Source of the DNA: Colwellia sp. 39_35_sub15_T18
Lineage (GTDB): Bacteria; Pseudomonadota; Gammaproteobacteria; Enterobacterales; Alteromonadaceae
Assembly (NCBI GenBank): GCA_002162675.1
Contig: MAAE01000007.1
Span: forward strand, 62,001 to 126,000
Reading direction: 5' to 3'
DNA: 64,000 bases
In this document: positions 56,814 through 64,000 of the stretch, piece by piece
Position numbering within the stretch: the stretch's first letter is position 1
Layout: each line of letters starts with the position of its first letter
The notes under the pieces: generated by a model
The model's database searches: none
The model's input: only the letters and a program-made list of their open reading frames with translations
Told to the model about the DNA's origin: nothing
Position numbers and translations under genes: made by a program

Positions 56814-59042
56814 ATGTCTATAACTAATAAAAGTTCCCCTGATAACACGAATACTGCAGCTGAAACTACACCCGAAAAAATTGCCATCCTAGGAACTGGC
56901 GTAGCTGCTATGACCTCTGCTTTTTATTTAACAGACCAACCTTCGTGGAAAGAAAAATATGATATTACGGTCTACCAAATGGGCTGGCGTGCTGGTGGTA
57001 AAGGTGCAAGTGGTTGTAATGCTGAATATGGAGAACGCATTGAAGAACATGGCTTGCATATCTGGTTTGGTTTTTATGAAAATGCCTTTAAAACGATACA
57101 AGAAACTTATAAATTACTTAATCGTCCAGAAGGTGCACCACTGCGAACTTGGGAGGATGCCTTTAAACCTCACAGTTTTATTGCATTAGAGGAATACATT
57201 GATAAAAAGTGGGAGACTTGGCCGATTAATTTCCCTACTAACAACTTAGTCCCAGGCACGAGTGAACGAAGCGCTAATCTTTGGGAGCTTCTGCCGGCAG
57301 CTTATTCATGGATTAATGAAGCTATTGATGAATTAGAACCTCATTTAGTGAGTAATAGTGGTAACCACATTGAAAAATGGCTTACAAAACTCTCGAAAGA
57401 AATAGGTAAAGATCTAAAGAGTATTAATCACGCGACACTTCATTTAAAAGGACTTATTGATTCTTTACCAAAGCAAACTAAAAATCATGACAGCGGAATA
57501 ATTAATGATATTTTCATGTTATTTAAAGCGTTTAATAAGCTTAAAAATTTACTGCCTATAATTTTAGATCCAATATTAAATGATCTTCCTGGCGTGCGCC
57601 GTTTATTTATTATTGTTGATTTAGGACTCACCATTATTACTGGTATGATTGAAGACAATGTTTTCACCAAAGGTTTCGACGTTATAAATAACTATGACTA
57701 TAAACAATGGTTAATTAAACATGGTGCCAATAAAAAATATACCGCCAATTCTGCCGCTGTGATTGGGTTTTACGACTTGGCTTTTGCCTATGTCGATGGC
57801 AATGAGAAAAAACCCAATATAGAAGCTGGCACCATGCTGAGATCTTTTCTTAAAATAAGCCTTGAATTTCGCGGTGCAATCATGTGGAAAATGCAAGCCG
57901 GTATGGGGGACGCAATATTCGCTCCTTTCTATCAAGCTCTCAAAGAACGTGGAGTAAAGTTTGAATTTTTTCACAAAGTGGAAGAATTAATTCCTGAAGG
58001 AAATACCGTTTCAACCATTAAGTTAACAAAGCAAGTTAACCTAAAAGCTGATATTGAAGAATATAACCCTTTAGTAGAAGTTTATGGACATGGTTCAATT
58101 GAAGGTGAGCCACCACTCGACTGCTGGCCCAGTAAACCAAATTATGGCCAGATTGATCCAATTCAGGCGGAATTATTACAAGAACATGACATTAACTTAG
58201 AGTCATTTTGGTCAAATTGGGGAAAGGTATACAAAGAACATACTTCCAAAACTCTCCCCGAAATAATCCTTAAAAAAGGAGTTGATTTCGATAAGATTAT
58301 TTTTGGTATTTCCGTAGCTTCATTACCGCACTTATGTCCTAAGCTATTAGAAAAAAGCGAGCCTTTGAGGCTCACAACAGAAAAAATAAAAACAGTGGTA
58401 ACTCAAGCTTATCAAGTATGGAATAACGTGACACTGGAAGGCTTAGGCTGGTCGCATAATCCCAAAGCCGATCCTACGGCACAACCTGTTTTATCAAGTT
58501 TTGTTGAACCCTTTGATACTTGGGCATGCATGGATCAGTTACTTTGCAGAGAAGATTGGCCAACGGCCCACCAACCTAAAAATATCGCTTATTTTTGTAA
58601 TGTTATGCCCGTAGACTTATTTCCTCCTGCCAGTGATTCAAGCTTTCCTGCGAAGTGTTATGACACCGTTAAGAAAAATGCCATGAAGAACCTTACTGAC
58701 GATATTTACAACATATGGCCAGAGGTCGCTAAGAAAGGAGCGTTTAACTGGGATATTTTAGTAGATATTCACAACCAACAAGGTGAAGCTCGTTTTGATA
58801 GTCAATTCTGGCGTGCCAATATTGACCCAAGTGAGCGCTACGTTCAGTCGGTTGTAGACAGCACACAGTACAGACTAGCCACTGATGGAAGTGGGTTTGA
58901 TAACCTTTATCTGACCGGAGATTGGATAAAAACAGGCTTGAACGTTGGCTGTGTAGAAGCGGCAACCATGGCTGGCATGCAAACATCTCGAGCTATTTGT
59001 GGACATCCAGAAACAATACATGGAGAAAAAGATTCTAATTGA
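56814..59042 (+). CDS. FAD-dependent oxidoreductase (phytoene-desaturase-like)
   Basis: 742 aa. The N-terminal dinucleotide site is IAILGTGVAAMTSAFYL, followed by VYQMGWRAGGKGASGCN and IEEHGLHIWFGFYENAF, as in the NAD(P)-binding Rossmann/amine-oxidase group near carotenoid desaturases. A long helical insert (about 150-330) is unlike typical members. The end has NLYLTGDWIKTGLNVGCVEAATMAGMQTSRAI, the FAD-closing motif. Substrate unknown; a hydrophobic or polyketide-like compound is possible. It lies 150 bases after the ADC-like gene and should share its promoter. Confidence 0.85.
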   Translation: MSITNKSSPDNTNTAAETTPEKIAILGTGVAAMTSAFYLTDQPSWKEKYDITVYQMGWRAGGKGASGCNAEYGERIEEHGLHIWFGFYENAFKTIQETYKLLNRPEGAPLRTWEDAFKPHSFIALEEYIDKKWETWPINFPTNNLVPGTSERSANLWELLPAAYSWINEAIDELEPHLVSNSGNHIEKWLTKLSKEIGKDLKSINHATLHLKGLIDSLPKQTKNHDSGIINDIFMLFKAFNKLKNLLPIILDPILNDLPGVRRLFIIVDLGLTIITGMIEDNVFTKGFDVINNYDYKQWLIKHGANKKYTANSAAVIGFYDLAFAYVDGNEKKPNIEAGTMLRSFLKISLEFRGAIMWKMQAGMGDAIFAPFYQALKERGVKFEFFHKVEELIPEGNTVSTIKLTKQVNLKADIEEYNPLVEVYGHGSIEGEPPLDCWPSKPNYGQIDPIQAELLQEHDINLESFWSNWGKVYKEHTSKTLPEIILKKGVDFDKIIFGISVASLPHLCPKLLEKSEPLRLTTEKIKTVVTQAYQVWNNVTLEGLGWSHNPKADPTAQPVLSSFVEPFDTWACMDQLLCREDWPTAHQPKNIAYFCNVMPVDLFPPASDSSFPAKCYDTVKKNAMKNLTDDIYNIWPEVAKKGAFNWDILVDIHNQQGEARFDSQFWRANIDPSERYVQSVVDSTQYRLATDGSGFDNLYLTGDWIKTGLNVGCVEAATMAGMQTSRAICGHPETIHGEKDSN

Positions 59043-59334
59043 GGCCAGTAGTCGCTATAACTGACAAATTTAGCGACTAACAACCTTTTATGAATTGCAC
59101 ACATCAATTCACATAAAAATGCTAGTTTCAACTGGAATTAAAAGCGTATAAAGTAAAGCATTAATTGATAAAAATAGCAGCTCCTTTTTCGAAATCAATA
59201 GCGTAGCATAACGTTTCTAAACCAACCCTACAGTGAGTATATGGGTAGTTTTTACTTATCATTTTCTCACTCTTTAAGAGAATAATCATTTGACAAGATA
59301 TGCTTTCACCAGAAAGTTAGATTAGGATTGAAAA

Positions 59335-59362
59335 AAAGCCCGAACATTACTGTTCGGGCTTT
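59335..59362 (+). terminator. Intrinsic terminator after the FAD enzyme gene
   Basis: AAAGCCCGAACA TTAC TGTTCGGGCTTT, 12-bp stem and a pyrimidine-rich tail. It lies 292 bases after the stop at 59042, so the message has a long untranslated end; nothing coding is seen in between. Confidence 0.85.
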
Positions 59363-59476
59363 CTTTATTTAGTGTTTGAGCTGTGTATATAGAGTTAAAA
59401 ATTTCTATGCGTCATGCCGCCCATGTAGCCTTTATCTACTTGTTTTTATTGAATTAGTTACATAGGAGCTAGTGGT

Positions 59477-59495
59477 GATACCCCACTTCATACCC
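59477..59495 (+). repeat. Left direct repeat of the Fic cassette
   Basis: GATACCCCACTTCATACCC. The same 19 bases with one change (T for C) occur in direct orientation at 61231-61249, on the other side of the Fic gene. The rest of the gap to 59615 is empty. Confidence 0.65.
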
Positions 59496-59614
59496 CTACA
59501 CCTCAAGTATTCACCCTAACTTATTGAATAATAATGAAACATCGTTGTTTCATATAAACCTCACATAATTGAAAAATATAACATCAACATCCTAAATTGT
59601 TACCGTTATATTAA

Positions 59615-61102
59615 TTACCCCGCTGACAATGCAACTCTATATTTTGATATTTCTCTATTAAATACAGCTACACCTTGATCCGGTAACTTATGGGCAAAAT
59701 GACTTTCCAATGTTGTTCTCGCTTCTGAATAATCTACCCATTCAACAGAATGGGTATAACCATGCAAATCTGAAAAAACTTTAGTAATAGTTCTAAATTT
59801 ATTATTTCTTGTAGCATCCCTTAGACCATTTAAGTAACTATCTCGGTGTACAGTAGGAACAATTATTTTAACTTCTTCTGCACTCACTAACTCGGCATTC
59901 ATCATAATCCTTGCAAGTCGTCCATTTCCATCATCAAATGGATGGCACTCAGTAACTAGAAACTGGATAAAAATAGCTCTTGCTAGACCTTCTGGTAAGC
60001 TTTGATAGATTGGAAATGCCTGCGCAAATGTTCCCTCTATTTGATCCGGTGCTACAAATACTGTATCACCGGCTTTATTAGATTTAATTTTTAACTGCCC
60101 TGGTCTTTTTTCAGGGCGCGCGTTCATAATCAAGCTGTGACGCTGTGTTAGAAGAGCTAATAACTCTTCAACACTTTTAGGGGTCGTAGACATTTCAGTA
60201 TAATCTTGAACGACATCAAAAACGGCTAAAACATCATGACTATCTTGATGGCGATTATTGATTTCATGTTTCTCAAAAACAATTTGCTCCGCTTCTTCGA
60301 TCTCAAACTCAGTGCCTTCAATATAGTTAGAAAAATAACTCTCAAAGAATGACAAATTTCTCCAGCTAGATGAGTTGTATTGATAAGGTCTTGATACAAA
60401 TTCACATTGACGTAAATACTTAGCCAAACATTCAAATATTTCAATCCTATTTGGATCGAACGGTTCTTTTTTGGCTACAGCAATTGCTCTTTCTGTAGAT
60501 AACACCTCAATAGGCTGGGTAGATAGAATAGCACCGATCAACCGTTCAAGCGCCTGAAATTCTTTTTCCATTTTAAGTACAGAGAAATTAGCTAGTGCCT
60601 CTTCCCGGATTCGATTAAGTTCTCTTTCGCCATAACGTTCAAGTAATCGACAAAGCTCTTGTTCAACCCAATCTTTACCTAAAGATTTAGGAGCAGCTAC
60701 GTCTTTATGGCTAATTTGTAAATTTTCCAATAAATACCGTGTCGGCGAACTTCTAAATGAATTGGGCTGAAAAGGCTCCTTAAGATGCTCAACATCACCG
60801 GGAAGTACCTCAACCGTCAAGAGATCACTAATCTGTATTTTTTTACGTATTTTTACTGGTGCAGTAATATACACCACTTTATTTTCAGGCAATAGTGAGA
60901 CTGCTGTAGCATGAGAAACAACGGCAGAGGGATATAAATACCCTATAATTTGATACCACTTATTATGCAGTAATTTAGGTATATCCTCCCATGCAGCATC
61001 AGTATAAATACCTTGCCTTATTCTTTTCAACTTACCTTGAGCAACAGCCTTAGAAAACTTCTTGGCCTCAGACGTATCTTGAACAAAAATTAATTGACTC
61101 AT
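59615..61102 (-). CDS. AbiEi-like winged-helix domain fused to a Fic domain
   Basis: 495 aa. Residues about 15-130 resemble the AbiEi antitoxin-type regulator: KAVAQGKLKRIRQGIYTD (wing of the HTH), then YPSAVVSHATAVSLLPENKVVYITAP. The C-terminal half is Fic: clamp S-x-x-x-E-G in SNYIEGTEF and core HPFDDGNGRLAR at about 386-397, both complete. Middle helices (170-260) link them. It probably is an AMP-transferase with a built-in DNA-binding arm that controls its own promoter, where a repeat array lies. No separate toxin or antitoxin gene is next to it. Confidence 0.88.
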   Translation of the reverse strand: MSQLIFVQDTSEAKKFSKAVAQGKLKRIRQGIYTDAAWEDIPKLLHNKWYQIIGYLYPSAVVSHATAVSLLPENKVVYITAPVKIRKKIQISDLLTVEVLPGDVEHLKEPFQPNSFRSSPTRYLLENLQISHKDVAAPKSLGKDWVEQELCRLLERYGERELNRIREEALANFSVLKMEKEFQALERLIGAILSTQPIEVLSTERAIAVAKKEPFDPNRIEIFECLAKYLRQCEFVSRPYQYNSSSWRNLSFFESYFSNYIEGTEFEIEEAEQIVFEKHEINNRHQDSHDVLAVFDVVQDYTEMSTTPKSVEELLALLTQRHSLIMNARPEKRPGQLKIKSNKAGDTVFVAPDQIEGTFAQAFPIYQSLPEGLARAIFIQFLVTECHPFDDGNGRLARIMMNAELVSAEEVKIIVPTVHRDSYLNGLRDATRNNKFRTITKVFSDLHGYTHSVEWVDYSEARTTLESHFAHKLPDQGVAVFNREISKYRVALSAG

Positions 61103-61111
61103 AGCTTAATC

Positions 61112-61223
61112 AGTAAAAACTAAATATAAAACATATAATAAGTGAAATACTAGATATAAACAAACAGATAAGGTGAATATTAAGATATAAAAGCAATCGT
61201 ATGGGAAATATAAGATATAAAAA
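61112..61223 (-). promoter_or_regulatory. Four-copy ~30-bp-period repeat array before the Fic gene
   Basis: Units of about 20 bases: GTAAAAACTAAATATAAA (61112), GTGAAATACTAGATATAAA (61142), GGTGAATATTAAGATATAAA (61172) and GGGAAATATAAGATATAAAA (61203), 30-31 bases apart. They fill the region directly upstream of the start codon (61102). The layout suits a cooperative operator array for the protein's own AbiEi-like domain. Confidence 0.6.
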
Positions 61224-61230
61224 TAGAACC

Positions 61231-61249
61231 GATACCCCACTTTATACCC
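61231..61249 (+). repeat. Right direct repeat of the Fic cassette
   Basis: GATACCCCACTTTATACCC, 18 of 19 bases identical to 59477-59495, immediately beyond the repeat array. The remaining 200 bases to the oxyR stop hold no gene. Confidence 0.65.
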
Positions 61250-61450
61250 TTGAGCTTTATGCCTTTAAATTAGTGTCGTCAAACCACTAAAATTTTTCTT
61301 TAATAAAATATAAACTTGTGACACAAAATCGACATTATGTACGCTATTACTACTGTCATGTCTGAGCTTCTAACGGACTAAACCTTATTTAAAAACTTCC
61401 CCAAAAGACATATTATAAGAATATTTAAACGTAGAAAGTTATGACAAATA

Positions 61451-62350
61451 TTAATTATAAATAGCCAATTGTTTTGTAAAAATATTGTTAAGCATGGTTA
61501 ACTCATCCGTTCTGACATAGTTGGGTCTAATAATTAAGGCAATAGTGCGATGAGGGCTAGGTTCATTTAAATGCACAGCGACTAACTCTGACTCATTATT
61601 TATGAGTTGATCTAATGCCATTTTAGGCACAATAGTGGTGCCTATTTTCCCCGCAACCATTTGAATTAATGTATGCAAACTTGCCGCATCAAAATCGTTA
61701 TTTTGCGTATGTTTTTTTAAACTACAGGCAGCTAACGCATGTTCTTTTAAACAATGTCCTTCTTTTAATAACATTAATTTTTCTAACTCAAGTTCTTGAG
61801 TGCTGATTTCTTCTAACTGACTTTGATGCTCATCTTTATGACACACCCAATAAAAGTCTTCTTGCCATAAGTCAAAACTCATCAAACCATCAATAGGGAA
61901 AGGCAGCGCTAATATTGCTGCATCAAGCTCGCCATTCTTGACCATATCAATTAAAACATGTGACTGTTCTTCATGAATTTTTAATTTAAATTCAGGGAAC
62001 TGTTTTCTTACTTCGGGTAATACTTTAGGCAATAAGTAAGGTCCTACGGTAGGAATAACACCAATAGACATTGATGTTGAAAAGGGTGCTTTATCACGTT
62101 GTGATATTTGCATGAGCTGGTCAAGCTCTACCTTAACACGTTTCGCCTGCTCAAGAATAAGCTGCCCTTTGCTCGTCACTAATACTTTTTTATTGTTTCG
62201 TTCAAAAATATTTATCCCTAGCTGCTTTTCTAGCTCATTAATTGCTGTGCTTAATGCAGATTGAGAAACATTACAGGCATCTGCAGCTTTCTTAAAATGT
62301 AAGGTTTTCTCTATCGCGAGTGCATAGTGTAGTTGTTTTAATGAAATCAT
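61451..62350 (-). CDS. oxyR: OxyR, peroxide-sensing LysR regulator
   Basis: 299 aa. HTH at residues 1-60 (FKKAADACNVSQSALSTAINELE). The redox pair is conserved: EGHCLKEHALAAC keeps the two Cys nine positions apart, as Cys199/Cys208 in E. coli OxyR. Disulfide formation by H2O2 turns on target genes. The divergent catalase gene, 247 bases away, is its expected target. Confidence 0.95.
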   Translation of the reverse strand: MISLKQLHYALAIEKTLHFKKAADACNVSQSALSTAINELEKQLGINIFERNNKKVLVTSKGQLILEQAKRVKVELDQLMQISQRDKAPFSTSMSIGVIPTVGPYLLPKVLPEVRKQFPEFKLKIHEEQSHVLIDMVKNGELDAAILALPFPIDGLMSFDLWQEDFYWVCHKDEHQSQLEEISTQELELEKLMLLKEGHCLKEHALAACSLKKHTQNNDFDAASLHTLIQMVAGKIGTTIVPKMALDQLINNESELVAVHLNEPSPHRTIALIIRPNYVRTDELTMLNNIFTKQLAIYN

Positions 62351-62597
62351 TTTAATAATCCATTGTTATACATAAAAGGTATTTCTATTTATTTTTCAAT
62401 CATAAAATTTTATCTAAGAAGCATAGCAGGGTCACAAACTCTCCCTGCCCCATTATTCAGTTTATTAGAACATTAAAATCTATTTTATTAATTTTATCAA
62501 TGATGCGGGGTGATTTATTATGACTATAGTGATGAAGAGCTACATTTATATCTTCAATCAAGTAATAAAAACTGTGTCTAAAAATACGGAGAAACTG

Positions 62598-64000
62598 ATG
62601 ACTATTAAAAATAAATTAACAACTGCTAACGGAAGCCCTGTAGCGGATAATCAAAACGTACAAACGGCAGGCCCTAGAGGCCCTATACTTTTACAAGATG
62701 CTTGGTTTCTTGAAAAGCTCGCTCACTTTGACCGAGAAGTCATTCCTGAAAGACGAATGCATGCAAAAGGATCTGGCGCTTACGGCACATTCACAGTAAC
62801 TCACGATATATCCAAATACACGAAAGCTAATATTTTTTCAGAGGTAGGTAAGAAAACAGATTTATTTGTTCGTTTCTCTACTGTTGCCGGTGAACGTGGC
62901 GCCGCAGATGCAGAACGAGACATTCGTGGATTTGCAATGAAATTTTATACCGACGAAGGTAATTGGGACCTAGTGGGAAATAACACACCCGTATTTTTCC
63001 TTCGAGACCCATTAAAGTTTCCTGATTTGAATCATGCGGTGAAACGTGACCCACGTACCAACTTGCGCAATGCTCAAAGCAACTGGGATTTTTGGACTCT
63101 GTTACCTGAAGCACTTCATCAAATTACCGTACTTATGAGTGAACGTGGTATTCCTCGCACATATCGTCATATGCATGGTTTTGGTAGCCATACCTTTAGC
63201 TTTATTAATGCTGATAATGAACGATTTTGGGTGAAATTCCACTTGGAAACGCAGCAAGGAATAGAAAACTTAACCGACCAAGAGGCTGAAACGTTAATTG
63301 GGCAAAACCGTGAAAGTCATCAACAAGACTTGTATGAAGCAATAGAAAATGGCGACTTTCCAAAGTGGGATTTAAAAGTACAAATAATGCCAGAAAAAGA
63401 TGCGGAGAATTATCGCTTTCATCCATTCGATTTAAGTAAAGTATGGTCGCACGCTGATTACCCATTAATTGATGTTGGCGTAATGGAACTGAACCGTAAT
63501 CCTGACAATTATTTCGCTGAAGTAGAACAAGCGGCTTTTAACCCTGCGAGTGTAGTTCCAGGTATAGGTTTCTCACCAGATAAAATGTTACAAGGTCGCT
63601 TATTCTCATACGGAGACGCTCAGCGTTATCGCTTAGGCGTTAACCATGTACATATTCCAGTGAACCAACCACGTTGTCCAGTGAGCTCATACCATAGAGA
63701 TGGAGCAATGCGCGTGGACGGAAATTACGGCAGCACCAAAGGCTATGAACCGAATAGTTTAGGCTTATGGCAAGAACAACCAGAAGCGAATGAACCGCCA
63801 CTTCATTTGCAAGGTGGCGCCTATAACTGGGACTTCCGCCAAAACGACAGTGACTACTTTACTCAGCCGGGAGATTTGTTCAACTTAATGAGCGCTCAGC
63901 AGCAGCAAGCCTTATTTGAAAATACCGCCAGGAGTGTTGGTGGCGCATCGATTGAAGTTCAACATCGCCACATTGCTAACTGTTACAAAGCTACAAAAGC
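62598..64000 (+). CDS. katA: Monofunctional heme catalase, 3' end beyond window
   Basis: Missing from the ORF track because it runs off the window without a stop. ATG 62598 with GGAG eight bases before it; open to the last base (467 codons). Clade 3-type small-subunit catalase: [12 protein letters not shown] (distal His), [34 protein letters not shown] (Asn) and [14 protein letters not shown] (proximal heme Tyr) are all intact. Breaks down H2O2 to water and oxygen in the cytoplasm. Control by OxyR from the intergenic region is likely. A catalase of about 480 residues would leave only its last codons outside. Confidence 0.95.
   Translation, partial: MTIKNKLTTANGSPVADNQNVQTAGPRGPILLQDAWFLEKLAHFDREVIPERRMHAKGSGAYGTFTVTHDISKYTKANIFSEVGKKTDLFVRFSTVAGERGAADAERDIRGFAMKFYTDEGNWDLVGNNTPVFFLRDPLKFPDLNHAVKRDPRTNLRNAQSNWDFWTLLPEALHQITVLMSERGIPRTYRHMHGFGSHTFSFINADNERFWVKFHLETQQGIENLTDQEAETLIGQNRESHQQDLYEAIENGDFPKWDLKVQIMPEKDAENYRFHPFDLSKVWSHADYPLIDVGVMELNRNPDNYFAEVEQAAFNPASVVPGIGFSPDKMLQGRLFSYGDAQRYRLGVNHVHIPVNQPRCPVSSYHRDGAMRVDGNYGSTKGYEPNSLGLWQEQPEANEPPLHLQGGAYNWDFRQNDSDYFTQPGDLFNLMSAQQQQALFENTARSVGGASIEVQHRHIANCYKATK

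Noticed and set aside
62878-63465. Two minus-strand ORFs in the track
   Set aside because: They are shadows of the catalase reading frame on the plus strand, which is open across the whole region.
1-64000. CRISPR arrays, rRNA and tRNA genes
   Set aside because: No regularly spaced long repeats with unique spacers; the 30-bp-period array at 61112 has no spacers of array type and only four degenerate units. No tRNA cloverleaf or rRNA sequence noticed.

Overview
The window is an AT-rich stretch of a marine gammaproteobacterial chromosome. Gene content and order (sfsA-dksA-gluQ-pcnB-folK-panBC, efp/epmB, yadGH-type ABC pair, many two-component and MscS genes) point to Alteromonadales, most likely Colwelliaceae. 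This placement is inferred from gene content, not from a 16S gene; I saw no rRNA or tRNA gene.

Region by region. 1-2.3 kb: a partial CDS, an intact-looking LysE/LysR divergent pair whose LysE ends early at a 7-G run, and beside it a second LysE/LysR pair that has lost both N-termini in what looks like one deletion. 2.5-12.4 kb: housekeeping block sfsA, dksA, gluQ, a flavin reductase, an SDR, pcnB (apparently started from a conserved non-AUG codon), a partial folK duplicate plus intact folK, panB, panC, and the PLP-dependent aspartate decarboxylase panP in place of panD. Two copies of an intergenic repeat lie here, one carrying a nested insert. 12.4-14.3 kb: a gene-poor patch with a candidate 32-aa membrane peptide, an orphan AT-rich gene and a decayed P-loop NTPase fragment. 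14.3-25.4 kb: TrmB-like methyltransferase, ABC exporter, acyltransferase, HDOD protein, two MscS channels, efp/epmB (EF-P and its lysylation enzyme), and small envelope proteins.

25.5-34.4 kb: a one-direction signalling cluster of seven genes (two stand-alone receivers, three histidine kinases, a periplasmic binding protein and a REC-GGDEF-EAL protein). 34.7-41.1 kb: PEBP-like protein, AraC regulator, small membrane protein, monooxygenase, a diheme cytochrome lipoprotein and a PhoX-like lipoprotein with a collagen-like stretch. 41.3-46 kb: an IS256-type remnant, then the folate-independent methionine synthase pair mesX-mesD, a TauE/SafE exporter and a MetR-like regulator. 46.1-48.0 kb: a decayed integrative element (AlpA-like fragment, Fic protein, integrase tail). 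48.3-59 kb: a GGDEF response regulator, a large 7TMR-DISM hybrid kinase, a TonB-dependent receptor with a duplicated TonB-box/plug start, and a divergent acetoacetate-decarboxylase-like plus FAD-oxidoreductase pair. 59.5-61.3 kb: a cassette-like unit with an AbiEi-like/Fic fusion gene, a 30-bp-period repeat array in its promoter, and direct repeats on both flanks. 61.4-64 kb: oxyR and a divergent catalase that runs off the window.

Best candidates for something not well described: the AbiEi-Fic fusion with its repeat array and flanking direct repeats; the binding-protein/CHASE-kinase/receiver cluster; and the ADC-like/FAD-enzyme pair next to a TonB receptor and hybrid kinase. The mesX-mesD pair is a recently described system whose methyl donor is, to my knowledge, unsettled.
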